Both the position numbers and the translations under genes were made by a program. A stretch of DNA of 64,000 bases, taken from the NCBI RefSeq assembly GCF_049199905.1, contig NZ_JBLZPK010000060.1, positions 62,001 through 126,000 of the forward strand, given 5' to 3'. This stretch comes from Shinella sp032095155 (GTDB taxonomy: Bacteria > Pseudomonadota > Alphaproteobacteria > Rhizobiales > Rhizobiaceae). The notes below the pieces were generated by a model. The model made no database searches. It saw nothing but the letters and a program-made list of their open reading frames with translations, and had not been told where the DNA came from. Below, piece after piece: positions 40,779 through 50,047 of this stretch (position 1 is the stretch's first letter; the number at the start of each line of letters is the position of its first letter).

Positions 40779-42749
40779 ATGACCGTTACCGCCCCCTCCT
40801 TCGCACCGGGCGCCACGCTCTCCGGGGACGGGGTGGAATTCGCGGTCTATTCCCGCGATGCCGCCCGCGTCGATCTCTGCCTGTTCGACAATGACGGCGA
40901 CAAGGAACTCGCCCGTCTCGCCATGGGGCGGGACGAAAGCGGCTTCCACCGCGTCTTCGTCGAAGGCGCCACGGAGGGCACGCGCTACGGCTTCAGGGCC
41001 GACGGTATCTATTCGCCGGACCATGGCCTGTGGTTCGATCCCGCAAAACTGCTGGTCGACCCCTACGCCAGAGAACTGGACCGTCCCTTCCAGCATGACG
41101 GCCGCCTCGCCGTCTTCAGCATCGAGACGGCGGATATCGTGCCGAAGGCGGTCGTCACGCGCGACCGGCCCGTCACGATAGAGCCGCCAGTCTTCCGCCC
41201 GGGCGGCTTCGTCTACGAGGTCGCCGTGCGCAGTTTCACCATGCTGCATGCGGAAGTGCCCGAGGCGATGCGCGGCACCGTCGGCGCTCTGGCGCACCCC
41301 GCCGTGCTTGCCCATCTGAAACATATCGGCGTCGATGCCGTCGAACTGATGCCGATCACCGCCTGGATCGACGAGCGCCACCTGCCGCCGCTCGGCCTTT
41401 CCAACAGCTGGGGCTATAACCCGATCGCCCTCATGGCGCTCGATCCGCGCCTCGTGCCCGGCGGCATGAAGGAGCTGGCCGACACGGTCGCGGCCTTGCG
41501 CGCCGAGAAGATCGGCGTCATCCTCGATCTCGTCTTCAACCATTCCGGCGAGAGCGACCGCCATGGCGCCACGCTCTCCATGCGCGGCCTGGACAATCTC
41601 ACCTACTATCGCCACGTGCCGGATCGCCCCGGCGAGCTGATCAACGACACCGGCTGCGGCAACACGATTGCGGGAGAACACCCGGTCGTGCGCCAGCTCG
41701 TGCTCGACAGCCTGCGCCATTTCGTGCGCCATGCCGGCGTCGATGGTTTCCGCTTCGACCTCGCCACCATTCTCGGCCGCGAGGCGGACGGCTTCTCCGC
41801 CCGCTCGGCCCTGCTGTCCGAAATCTGCGCCGATCCGTTGCTGAAAAACCGCGTGCTGATCGCCGAACCCTGGGATATCGGCCCCGGCGGCTACCAGCTC
41901 GGCAATTTTCCGGCCCCCTTCCTCGAATGGAACGACCGCTACCGCGACGACACCAGAACCTTCTGGCGCGGCGACAGCCACCGCCTCGGAGCCTTCGTCA
42001 CTGCTCTTGCCGGCTCGTCCGATATCTTCTCCCGCCACGGCGGGGAGGAGACGCGCAGCGTCAATTTCCTTGCCGCCCATGATGGCTTCACCCTGATGGA
42101 TCTCGTTTCCCACACCGTGAAGCACAATGGCGCGAACGGCGAGGACAACCGGGACGGCCACAACGAGAACCACTCCTGGAACAACGGTGCGGAGGGTGCC
42201 ACGACCGACGGCGCCGTGCTTTCCGCCCGCCGCGCCGATGTGAAGGCCCTCATCTCCAGCCTCTTCCTCTCACGCGGCACCATCATGCTGACGGCCGGCG
42301 ACGAGGGTGGCCGCAGCCAGGGCGGCAACAACAATGCCTATTGCCAGGACAATGCGATCACCTGGATGCACTGGGACCGCCTGGACGACGGCCTGATCGA
42401 ACACACCGCCATGCTGTCGGCGATCCGCAAGCGGTTTCCCGCCCTTTCCGAAACCGCCTTCCTGCAGGACGGCGATGTGGAGTGGCGCACACTCTCCGGC
42501 CACCCGATGAGCGTCGCCGACTGGGAGGCACCGTTCAACGGCACGCTGCTGGCACTTTTCAGGACGGCGGATCTTCAACAGCAACAGGGCGTGCGCCTCG
42601 CAATCGCCATCAACCGCACGCACGGTGAGCAGGCGCTGGCTCTGCCGCCGTCCGAAGGGCATGGCTGGGTGAGCCTCATCTCCGTCAACCAACCACCCGT
42701 CGGCCTGCTTCATCCCCGCAGCGTCGAAATTTTTGTCGAAAAGCACTGA
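40779..42749 (+). CDS. glgX: glycogen debranching enzyme
   Basis: A 656-residue GH13 isoamylase-type enzyme that cuts alpha-1,6 links left after GlgP action. An N-terminal CBM48-like module (residues 5-110) precedes the barrel. Motifs: VILDLVFNHSGES, the nucleophile in VDGFRFDLATILG, the acid in VLIAEPWDIGPGG and the stabiliser in NFLAAHDGFTL. The ATG at 40779 lies one base after the pgm stop. It closes the operon, since the next gene is 63 bp on and unrelated. Confidence 0.95.
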   Translation: MTVTAPSFAPGATLSGDGVEFAVYSRDAARVDLCLFDNDGDKELARLAMGRDESGFHRVFVEGATEGTRYGFRADGIYSPDHGLWFDPAKLLVDPYARELDRPFQHDGRLAVFSIETADIVPKAVVTRDRPVTIEPPVFRPGGFVYEVAVRSFTMLHAEVPEAMRGTVGALAHPAVLAHLKHIGVDAVELMPITAWIDERHLPPLGLSNSWGYNPIALMALDPRLVPGGMKELADTVAALRAEKIGVILDLVFNHSGESDRHGATLSMRGLDNLTYYRHVPDRPGELINDTGCGNTIAGEHPVVRQLVLDSLRHFVRHAGVDGFRFDLATILGREADGFSARSALLSEICADPLLKNRVLIAEPWDIGPGGYQLGNFPAPFLEWNDRYRDDTRTFWRGDSHRLGAFVTALAGSSDIFSRHGGEETRSVNFLAAHDGFTLMDLVSHTVKHNGANGEDNRDGHNENHSWNNGAEGATTDGAVLSARRADVKALISSLFLSRGTIMLTAGDEGGRSQGGNNNAYCQDNAITWMHWDRLDDGLIEHTAMLSAIRKRFPALSETAFLQDGDVEWRTLSGHPMSVADWEAPFNGTLLALFRTADLQQQQGVRLAIAINRTHGEQALALPPSEGHGWVSLISVNQPPVGLLHPRSVEIFVEKH

Positions 42750-42812
42750 ACTTCATTGCCCGGACAAACCGTCTCTTTAGAAGAGGCGCCGAATCGAGCG
42801 GCAGGAAAGCAT

Positions 42813-43301
42813 ATGCCAGACAGCATCCACCTGAAGGACATCACCGCCCTCGTCGGCACGGAAATCGGCCTGTCGCGCTGGTTTAGCGTCGACCAAACCA
42901 TGATCGACCGCTTCGCCGTGGCGACGGAAGATCATCAGTTCATTCACACCGACCCGGTGCGCGCCGCTGCCGAAACCCCCTTCGGCGGCACGATCGCCCA
43001 TGGTTTCCTGACGCTCTCCCTGCTGTCGGCAATGAACTACGATTGCGTGCCGCGCATCATCGAGCAAACGATGGGCATCAATTACGGCTTCGAAAAAGTG
43101 CGCTTCATGGCGCCGGTGAAGAGCGGCGCACGCGTACGCGGCCGTTTCACGCTTGCCGAAGCCCGCTTTCGTGGTGCCGGCATGGTGACGATCCGCTATG
43201 ATGTTTCCGTCGAGATCGAGGACGAGCACAAGCCGGCGCTGACGGCCGACTGGATCACCATCATCCAGTTCGATCCGAAGGATCGGCCGGAGGACGTGTG
43301 A
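42813..43301 (+). CDS. MaoC-like (hot dog fold) hydratase
   Basis: A 162-residue hot-dog-fold protein of the MaoC / R-specific enoyl-CoA hydratase type. The catalytic motif is FAVATEDHQFIHTDPVRAAA, followed by GGTIAHGFLTLSLLSAMNYD. It probably hydrates trans-2-enoyl-CoA or a related thioester; the exact acyl chain cannot be read. ATG 42813 follows GGCAGGAAAGCAT. The stop overlaps the GTG of the next gene by 4 bp. Confidence 0.8.
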   Translation: MPDSIHLKDITALVGTEIGLSRWFSVDQTMIDRFAVATEDHQFIHTDPVRAAAETPFGGTIAHGFLTLSLLSAMNYDCVPRIIEQTMGINYGFEKVRFMAPVKSGARVRGRFTLAEARFRGAGMVTIRYDVSVEIEDEHKPALTADWITIIQFDPKDRPEDV

Positions 43302-43822
43302 AGGTCCGCCCTGCTTTGGCCGAAGACCTGACGGTCCTCGAGGCCTGCGACTTCTCCTTCCTCGTCACACGCGAGGCAATGCCGCCATTCCAGGGCGACT
43401 GGCTGGCGCATGCCCGACCGGTCGAGCCCTATCCGAAGAGCTACGGCTTCGATCCGGCGGAACTGGCGGAGATCCTATGCGCCGAGGACAAGGCGCTGTT
43501 CGTCGTTCTCGGTGATGAAATGCCCGTCGGCTATCTGGCGCTTTCGGTCGGGTGGAATCGCTTCGCCGTCATCGACGATATCGCCGTGGATGCCGAATGG
43601 CGCGGCACCGGGGCGGCGCAACGGCTGATGCAGCAGGCGGTCCAGTGGGCAGACGAAAAAGCCTTGTCCGGCATCCGTCTGGAAACACAGACGAACAATG
43701 TCGCCGCCTGCCGCTTCTATCTGCGCCAGGGCTTCACGCTTGGCGGCTTCGACCGGCACCTATACGAAGGGCTGTCCCCCGGCACGCGGGAGACAGCCCT
43801 GTTTTTCTACCGTTTTCTCTGA
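43298..43822 (+). CDS. GNAT acetyltransferase, streptothricin-acetyltransferase-like
   Basis: A 174-residue GNAT acetyltransferase started by GTG 43298. The acetyl-CoA site is in DDIAVDAEWRGTGAAQRLMQ, and the C-terminus reads ACRFYLRQGFTLGGFDRHLY and then GTRETALFFYRFL. This end (G-F-x-L-G-G-F-D-x-x-L-Y, then E-x-A-L-F-x-Y) matches the streptothricin acetyltransferase group, which acetylates the beta-lysine of streptothricin. Whether this protein confers resistance cannot be told from sequence. It is translationally coupled to the MaoC-like gene. Confidence 0.75.
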   Translation: MKVRPALAEDLTVLEACDFSFLVTREAMPPFQGDWLAHARPVEPYPKSYGFDPAELAEILCAEDKALFVVLGDEMPVGYLALSVGWNRFAVIDDIAVDAEWRGTGAAQRLMQQAVQWADEKALSGIRLETQTNNVAACRFYLRQGFTLGGFDRHLYEGLSPGTRETALFFYRFL

Positions 43823-43824
43823 GC

Positions 43825-44373
43825 TCAGAGGCTGGCGTCTTCCGCGCCTTCGACCAGCATGCCGAAGGCATAGGACGAGAACGAGCGCCAGCACTCGACG
43901 CGGTAATCCTCTTCACCCGTGCGCAGCAGCACGATCTCGACCTTGCCGAGAACCGTGCGGGCTGCCGCACCGACTGGGAAGGCCGACATGCCCAAATCGA
44001 GCGGGCAGGCCGCCGCGATGGCTTCAGCCGCATTGGAGCCGGAGACGAGGATCGCCGTGTTGCGGTGGGAGACGTCGGTCGCCGAGTGCAGCGCCGAGAC
44101 ACCCGAGGCGATGCCCATCAGGTCGGCACCGTTCTCGTCGATCAGCAGCCATTCGTCCGGACCGAGCCAGAGCGCATGACGGCCGCTGATGGAGGCCGAG
44201 GTTTTCGGGCGTTGCGGCAGTTCCAGGCCGAAGGCCAGCGACAGCGTGCCGATGGCGTCGGGGCCGGCGCGCAGCGCAAGGCGCGTTGCTGGGCTGGCGG
44301 GCGTGACGCGCGCACCGGCAGAACCACCATGGCGACCGGCGAGCGGCGCCTTGCGAAGAGCTTGATCAGCCAT
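43825..44373 (-). CDS. soxG: sarcosine oxidase gamma subunit
   Basis: A 182-residue small subunit of heterotetrameric sarcosine oxidase. It resembles a reduced folate-binding T-protein: LGPDEWLLIDENGADLMG, ALHSATDVSHRNTAILVSG, LPLDLG-like ACPLDLGMSAFPVGAAARTV and the end VECWRSFSSYAFGMLVEGA. ATG 44373 follows AAGGAGG and lies inside the end of soxA (8 bp overlap), so translation is coupled. The gene ends 2 bp from the convergent GNAT gene. Confidence 0.85.
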   Translation of the reverse strand: MADQALRKAPLAGRHGGSAGARVTPASPATRLALRAGPDAIGTLSLAFGLELPQRPKTSASISGRHALWLGPDEWLLIDENGADLMGIASGVSALHSATDVSHRNTAILVSGSNAAEAIAAACPLDLGMSAFPVGAAARTVLGKVEIVLLRTGEEDYRVECWRSFSSYAFGMLVEGAEDASL

Positions 44374-47359
44374 TGAGGCGGCCTCCTTCCTTGTCGACAA
44401 AGACCATTTCGCTGACCTCGACCGCGATCGTGCGGTCGGGCATCGGCACATAGAGCGTCTGGCCGAGACGGGCCTGCCCACCGGCGACGAGCGCCATGGC
44501 GATCGACCGGCCGCAATTTTCCGACCAGTAGGACGACGTCACCTGGCCGAGCATCTTCATGGGCTTCGGCTCGTTCGGATCGGCGACGATCTGCGCGCCC
44601 TCCTCCAGAACCACGTTCGGATCCTTCGTCAGAAGGCCGACCAGCTGCTTGCGGCCTTCCTTGACGAGATCGGGACGCTTCAGCCCGCGGATGCCGACGA
44701 AGTCCGTCTTCTTCTTGGAGACGGCCCAGCTGAGGCTCGCATCATGCGGGGTCACCGTGCCGTCCGTATCCTGGCCGACGATGATGTAGCCTTTTTCGGC
44801 GCGCAGCACGTGCATGGTCTCGGTACCGTAGGCGCAGGCACCGAGCGGTTCGGCCCTTGCCCAGATGGCTTCCCAGATCGCCTGGCCGTAATCGGCGGGC
44901 ACGTTGACTTCGTAGCCCGCTTCACCGGTGAACGACATGCGGAAGAGCCTGGTCGGCACGCCGCAGATCTTGCCTTCGCGAACACTCATATGCGGGAAGG
45001 CTTCGTTGGAAATGTCGATGCCTTCGATGAGCGGCTCGAGGATTTCGCGCGCCTTCGGACCCTGCACGGCGATGACCGCCCACTGTTCGGTGGTCGAGGT
45101 CAGCCAGACCTTGAGATGCGAGAATTCCGTCTGGAGATAGTCTTCCATGTGGTTCATGACGCGCGGCGCACCGCCCGTCGTGGTGGTGACATGGAAACGA
45201 TCTTCCGCCAGACGACCGACGACGCCGTCGTCATAGACGAAACCGTCTTCGCGCAGCATGATGCCGTAGCGGCAGCGGCCGGGCTTCAGCGTGTCCCAAG
45301 CATTGGTGTACATCAGGTTCAGGAACTCGGCGGCATCGGGGCCGACGACTTCGATCTTGCCGAGCGTCGAGGCATCGAACAGGCCGGCGGCGTTACGCAC
45401 CGTGCGGCATTCGCGATTGACCGCATCGTGCATGGTCTCGCCCGAACGCGGATAGTACCAGGCGCGCTTCCAGTTGCCGACGTCTTCGAAGACGGCGCCA
45501 TGCGCTTCTTCCCAGGCATGCATGGGCGTCTTGCGGGCCGGATCGAACAGGTCGCCGCGCGAATGGCTGATCAGCGCACCGAAGGTGACCGGCGTATAGG
45601 GCGCACGGAAGGTGGTGAGACCGATCTTCGGGATCTCGCGGTTCAGCACTTCGGATGCGATGGCAAGGCCGTGAATATTGGACAGCTTGCCCTGGTCGGT
45701 CGCCATGCCGTTGGTGGTGAAGCGCTTGATATGCTCGATCGAGTGCATGCCCTCGCGCACGGCAAGGCGGATGTCCTTGGCGCAGACGTCGTTCTGGAAG
45801 TCGACGAAGGCCTTGACGGTCGTGTCGATGCCAGCGCCTTCCGCGCTGCCTGCCATGCCGCCGGTCCATTCGAAGGCGTTTTCGCCACGAAGCTCGACCT
45901 TGCCGCCGCCTTCATTGCCGGTGGCGCGCGCCATCAGTTCGCCGGCCGCCAGCGATTCCTCGATGGTGGCCTGAAGGCCGTCCGTGCCGTTGCACGAACC
46001 GACCGAAAGGCAATCCTGCGCATAGGTGCCCGGTAGGAAGCGGCCGGAGGCGGCGTCATAGGCCACCTTGCCGCGCGACTGCGAGAACAGATGCACGGAG
46101 GGCGTCCAGCCGGCGGACATCAGCAGTGCATCGACCGGGATCGACCGGGCCGAACCACCACCGTTGCGGGCGACCGACATGGCGGAGACGCGCAGCTTGC
46201 CCTTGGTGTCGATGACCGAGTGACCGGTCAGAACCTCGATACCGAGCTTACGGGCTTCGGTCAGCACGGCATCGCCGGGCTTTTCGCGGTTATCGACGAT
46301 GGCGGCGATGGTCACGCCGGCACGCTTCAGGTCGAAGGCTGCTTCATAGGCAGAATCGCTTGCCGTATAGACGCCGACCTTGCGGCCGACGGCGACGCCG
46401 AAATGGTTGAGATAGGTGCGCGCGGCCGAGGCGAGCATGATGCCCGGACGGTCGTTGTTGGCAAACACCATATGGCGCTCGATCGAGCCAGTCGCGATAA
46501 TCACGCGCTTGGCGCGGACCTGCCAAAGACGCTCGCGCGGCAGCTTCTTGTCCGGCTTGGTGAGGTGGTCGGTGACGCGTTCGACGAGGCCGACGAAATT
46601 GTGGTTGTAGTAGCCGAAAGCCGTCGTGCGGGTGAGAACGGTAACGTTCTCCATCGCCTTCAGCTTGGCAGCCGTCGCCTGCGCCCAGTCGTAACCGTTC
46701 TGGCCGTCGATCTTCACCGATGTGTCGTAGTGCAGCGCACCGCCGACTTCCGGCTGTTCATCGACGAGGATGACGCGGGCGCCGGCTTCAGCGGCGGCAA
46801 GCGCTGCGGAAAGACCGGCAACGCCGGCACCGGCCACCAGCACGTCGCAATGGGCGTAGCGGTTGGCGTAATGGTCCGGATCCTCTTCCGTCGGCGAAAC
46901 GCCGAGACCGGCGGCCTTGCGGATGAAGGGCTCATAGACCTTTTCCCAGGCGGCCTTCGGCCACATGAAGGTCTTGTAGTAGAAACCGGCGGCGAAGAAC
47001 GGCGACAGCAGGTTATTGATGCCGCCGATATCGAAGGCAAGCGAGGGGAAGCGGTTCTGCGATTCCACCTTCATGCCGTCGAAGACTTCCTGCACCGGCG
47101 CGCGCACGTTCGGCTGGCGGCGGGCGGCGTCGCGGGAGACGTCGATCAGCGCGTTCGGCTCTTCCGGACCGGCCGAGAGAATGCCGCGCGGGCGGTGATA
47201 CTTGAACGAACGACCGACGAGATGCACGCCATTGGCGAGCAGCGCGGAGGCGACGGTATCGCCTTCGAGCGCGTCGATGGTCTTTCCGTCGAAGGTGAAA
47301 CGCGCCGTCTTGGCGGGCGTCAGGCGGCCCTGACCGGCAATGCGATTAGCACCGCTCAT
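44366..47359 (-). CDS. soxA: sarcosine oxidase alpha subunit
   Basis: A 997-residue large subunit. Order: N-terminal ferredoxin-like region (FTFDGKTIDALEGDTVASAL), a dinucleotide-binding fold (residues 165-430, VAGAGVAGLSAALAAAEAGA, then ATGSIERHMVFANNDRPG), and a C-terminal folate-binding GCV_T region (residues 600-990, LGKIEVVGPDAAEFLNLMYT, FTGEAGYEVNVPADYGQAIW). The complex oxidises sarcosine to glycine, passing the methyl group to tetrahydrofolate and electrons to oxygen. Its ATG overlaps the soxD stop (ATGA). Confidence 0.95.
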   Translation of the reverse strand: MSGANRIAGQGRLTPAKTARFTFDGKTIDALEGDTVASALLANGVHLVGRSFKYHRPRGILSAGPEEPNALIDVSRDAARRQPNVRAPVQEVFDGMKVESQNRFPSLAFDIGGINNLLSPFFAAGFYYKTFMWPKAAWEKVYEPFIRKAAGLGVSPTEEDPDHYANRYAHCDVLVAGAGVAGLSAALAAAEAGARVILVDEQPEVGGALHYDTSVKIDGQNGYDWAQATAAKLKAMENVTVLTRTTAFGYYNHNFVGLVERVTDHLTKPDKKLPRERLWQVRAKRVIIATGSIERHMVFANNDRPGIMLASAARTYLNHFGVAVGRKVGVYTASDSAYEAAFDLKRAGVTIAAIVDNREKPGDAVLTEARKLGIEVLTGHSVIDTKGKLRVSAMSVARNGGGSARSIPVDALLMSAGWTPSVHLFSQSRGKVAYDAASGRFLPGTYAQDCLSVGSCNGTDGLQATIEESLAAGELMARATGNEGGGKVELRGENAFEWTGGMAGSAEGAGIDTTVKAFVDFQNDVCAKDIRLAVREGMHSIEHIKRFTTNGMATDQGKLSNIHGLAIASEVLNREIPKIGLTTFRAPYTPVTFGALISHSRGDLFDPARKTPMHAWEEAHGAVFEDVGNWKRAWYYPRSGETMHDAVNRECRTVRNAAGLFDASTLGKIEVVGPDAAEFLNLMYTNAWDTLKPGRCRYGIMLREDGFVYDDGVVGRLAEDRFHVTTTTGGAPRVMNHMEDYLQTEFSHLKVWLTSTTEQWAVIAVQGPKAREILEPLIEGIDISNEAFPHMSVREGKICGVPTRLFRMSFTGEAGYEVNVPADYGQAIWEAIWARAEPLGACAYGTETMHVLRAEKGYIIVGQDTDGTVTPHDASLSWAVSKKKTDFVGIRGLKRPDLVKEGRKQLVGLLTKDPNVVLEEGAQIVADPNEPKPMKMLGQVTSSYWSENCGRSIAMALVAGGQARLGQTLYVPMPDRTIAVEVSEMVFVDKEGGRLNG

Positions 47360-47642
47360 TTCGCGGTTCCTTCCGTGGCTTCATAGGTTTCGACGGTTTT
47401 CTCGGTAGCGGTGGTCACGCCGGGAATGTCAGGCTTCGGCTCGCCGGCCTTGTAGCTCAGGTAGAACTTGTCGCTCACCGTATCGCGCGCCGCATTGAAG
47501 AAGCGGCCGCAGCCATGGATGTGGCGCCAGCGTTCGAAGATTAGGCCCTTCGGGTTGTCGCGCAGGAAGAAGAACTCCTGGAATTCCTCGTCGGAAATAT
47601 CGGCCATATTGGTCGGCCGGGCGATATGGGCGTCGCCGCCAT
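47356..47642 (-). CDS. soxD: sarcosine oxidase delta subunit, start hidden in the N run
   Basis: The visible 94 residues begin GGDAHIARPTNMADISDEEF and contain FLRDNPKGLIFERWRHIHGC and then GRFFNAARDTVSDKF, which are typical of SoxD. The delta subunit binds zinc through an N-terminal C-x-x-C pair plus this HxxxC site. The C-x-x-C part, about 20-25 residues, must lie inside the unsequenced 47643-47829. A naive reading through the N run would wrongly fuse soxB and soxD. Confidence 0.85.
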
Positions 47643-47829
47643 NNNNNNNNNNNNNNNNNNNNNNNNNNNNNNNNNNNNNNNNNNNNNNNNNNNNNNNNNN
47701 NNNNNNNNNNNNNNNNNNNNNNNNNNNNNNNNNNNNNNNNNNNNNNNNNNNNNNNNNNNNNNNNNNNNNNNNNNNNNNNNNNNNNNNNNNNNNNNNNNNN
47801 NNNNNNNNNNNNNNNNNNNNNNNNNNNNN
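47643..47829. other. assembly gap of 187 N
   Basis: Undetermined bases. By family lengths the gap should contain the last few codons of soxB, a short spacer and about 20-25 codons of soxD. Whether the gap length is exact or nominal is unknown. Confidence 0.95.
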
Positions 47830-49065
47830 GGCCGCGGCCTCGTCGATGAGGCGGCCGGTGCGGAAGCGATCGAGCGTCAGGCCGGCGGCCAGCCGGTGCG
47901 GCTCGCCCTTGGCGATGAGATGCGCGAAGAGATGGGCCGAACCCGGCGTCGCCTTGAAGCCGCCGGTGCCCCAGCCGCAATTGACGAAAAGGTTCTTCAC
48001 CGGCGTGATGCCCTGGATCGCGGAACGGTCCGGCGTGTTATCGGTGATGCCGCCCCACTGACGCATCATCTTGACGCGGCGGAACATCGGGAAGAGTTCG
48101 CAGATGGCGTCCAGCGTATGCGTGATGATCTGCAGACCGCCGGTCTGGGAGTAGGAATTGTACTGGTCCGTACCGGCGCCGATGACGAGCTCGCCCTTGT
48201 CCGACTGCGAGATATAGGCATGCACCGAGTTGGACATGACCACGCAGGGAAAGATCGGTTTCATCGGCTCGGAAACGAGCGCCTGAAGCGGAACGGAATG
48301 CAGCGGCAGCTTAACGTCGGCCATGGAAAGGATGACCGAGTTGTGGCCGGAGGCCGACACGGCGACCTTTTTGGCGCCGATAAAGCCCTTGGAGGTCTCG
48401 ACACCCGTCACCGCGCCATCGGGACCACGGCGGATACCCTTCACTTCGCAGTTCTGGATGACGTGAACGCCACGATCCGACGCTGCACGGGCATAACCCC
48501 AGGCGACGGCATCGTGACGGGCCGTGCCGCCGCGGCGCTGCAGGGCGGCACCGTTGATCGGGTAGCGGGCAGAGGCCGAAATATCGAGAACCGGCACGAA
48601 CTCCTTCGCCTGCTGCGGCGTCAGCCATTCGTTGTCGATGCCGTAGAGCCTGTTGGCATGGACGTGGCGCTGGAAGGACTGCTTGTCATGCACATTGTGC
48701 GACAGCATCATCACGCCGCGCGGCGAATACATGACGTTGTAGTTGAGATCCTGGCTCAAGCCTTCCCAGAGCTTCAGGGAGTGCTCGTAGATATCCATGC
48801 TCTCGTCATAGAGATAGTTCGAGCGGATGATGGTCGTGTTACGGCCGGTATTGCCGCCGCCGAGCCAGCCCTTCTCGATCACGGCGATATTGGTGATGCC
48901 ATGCTCTTTGGCGAGGTAGTAGGCCGCGCCAAGACCATGGCCGCCGCCGCCGACGATGATCACGTCGTATTCCTTGCGCGGCTCGGGCGAGGTCCACTGC
49001 GCCTCCCATCCCTTGTGGCCACGCATCGCCTCGCGGGCCACGGCGAAAACCGAATATTTGCGCAT
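47830..49065 (-). CDS. soxB: sarcosine oxidase beta subunit, 3' end hidden in the N run
   Basis: 412 residues are visible of an expected 417 or so. The FAD-binding fold is YDVIIVGGGGHGLGAAYYLA, followed by IEKGWLGGGNTGRNTTIIRS, where covalent flavin attachment occurs on a nearby His in this family. The C-terminus has GGITDNTPDRSAIQGI and NCGWGTGGFKATPGSAHLF, lining the sarcosine site. ATG 49065 opens the soxBDAG operon. The upstream 440 bp carry no gene, so the promoter should be there. Confidence 0.93.
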
Positions 49066-49504
49066 CCCGTATCCTCAAACGCTCGCCGGCCGCAGCCGGC
49101 TGTTTCCTGCCTCGATAGAAAGCAAATCCTGACGCCCGACGCCGTATCCTTTGCGACGCATTCAGGCGCACCTTGTACCACATGCGACATGGCCGGTGTC
49201 GCGTGTTTGATGTTTGCCTTGAAAGCACCGGATATCTCGAAAGAGAACTCGACCGGCCGCCGCGCGCTCCTGAAAAGTCGGAGACTTAGAAGCCTTCTCC
49301 AAAGCACCCTCGCACCCGTTATGCATCGGGCTTGCGGTGCTTCGGCGCAAATATCCTTAACATGCGGGCGCTTCAGGCTGGACTTCCCCGCCGGCTTCTG
49401 GTATCCGACGCGCCAATTGCCAGCCTGCGGGCTGTGCGAACGCAATCTATTTGCCTGGCGACCTGTGCTCGCGGGGCTTACAAAACCAAAGGAACGGGAT
49501 TCTC
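49066..49504. other. intergenic region between soxB and rpsU
   Basis: About 440 bp between the divergent soxB and rpsU genes. No frame here looks protein-like and no RNA gene was recognised. It should contain both promoters. The rpsU ribosome-binding site AAAGGAA is at about 49488. Confidence 0.5.
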
Positions 49505-49735
49505 GTGCAGGTACTTGTCCGCGACAACAACGTTGATCAGGCTCTCCGCGCTCTCAAGAAGAAGATGCAGCGTGAAGGCATCTTCCGTGAAATGAAGATG
49601 CGCGACTATTTCGAAAAGCCGTCTGAAAAGCGTGCGCGTGAAAAGGCCGAAGCCGTCCGTCGCGTCCGCAAGCTGGCCCGCAAGCGCGCCCAGCGCGAAG
49701 CTGGCGGCGTCACCGCTCGTCCGGGCGCCCGTTAA
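49505..49735 (+). CDS. rpsU: 30S ribosomal protein S21
   Basis: A 76-residue basic protein starting at GTG 49505: MQVLVRDNNVDQALRALKKK, then MQREGIFREMKMRDYFEKPS and a Lys/Arg-rich tail. S21 sits near the anti-Shine-Dalgarno end of 16S rRNA and aids initiation. The length and the tail (RRVRKLARKRAQREAGGV) fit alphaproteobacterial S21. A strong terminator follows. Confidence 0.95.
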   Translation: MQVLVRDNNVDQALRALKKKMQREGIFREMKMRDYFEKPSEKRAREKAEAVRRVRKLARKRAQREAGGVTARPGAR

Positions 49736-49771
49736 TCGGTCGCCTTTTCGACGCTTTCGGATGCAAGACCG

Positions 49772-49804
49772 GGCGGGGGCGAATATTTCGCCGCCGCCTT
49801 TTTT
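49772..49804 (+). terminator. rho-independent terminator after rpsU
   Basis: GGCGGGGGCGAA pairs with TTCGCCGCCGCC (one mismatch), loop of 3 nt, followed by a run of T. Confidence 0.85.
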
Positions 49805-49891
49805 AATGCGACCGGAAGATTTTCACGGAAGTGAAAGACCTTTCCGTGCTATTCCGGGCGATATCGCTACGAACCTTGCCGGAATTGGCCC

Positions 49892-49935
49892 GCCAATTTT
49901 GTCTGAAATCGATGTCGATTTCAGACAAAATTGGC
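49892..49935. repeat. 44-bp palindrome (two perfect 21-bp arms)
   Basis: The left arm (49892-49912, starting GCCAATTTTG) is matched exactly by the right arm (49915-49935), with only TG between. It lies after the rpsU terminator and before the TPR lipoprotein gene, in otherwise empty sequence. There is no T-run next to it. See findings. Confidence 0.9.
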
Positions 49936-50047
49936 AAGTTAAAAGACCACGGCGTCCCTATGCATCATAACAGATGCGCGCCGTGGAGGCCGTAGCGTAT
50001 GTCTTCACGCATGAGGCGTGGAAGACGCTCATTTTGAGGATTAGCAC

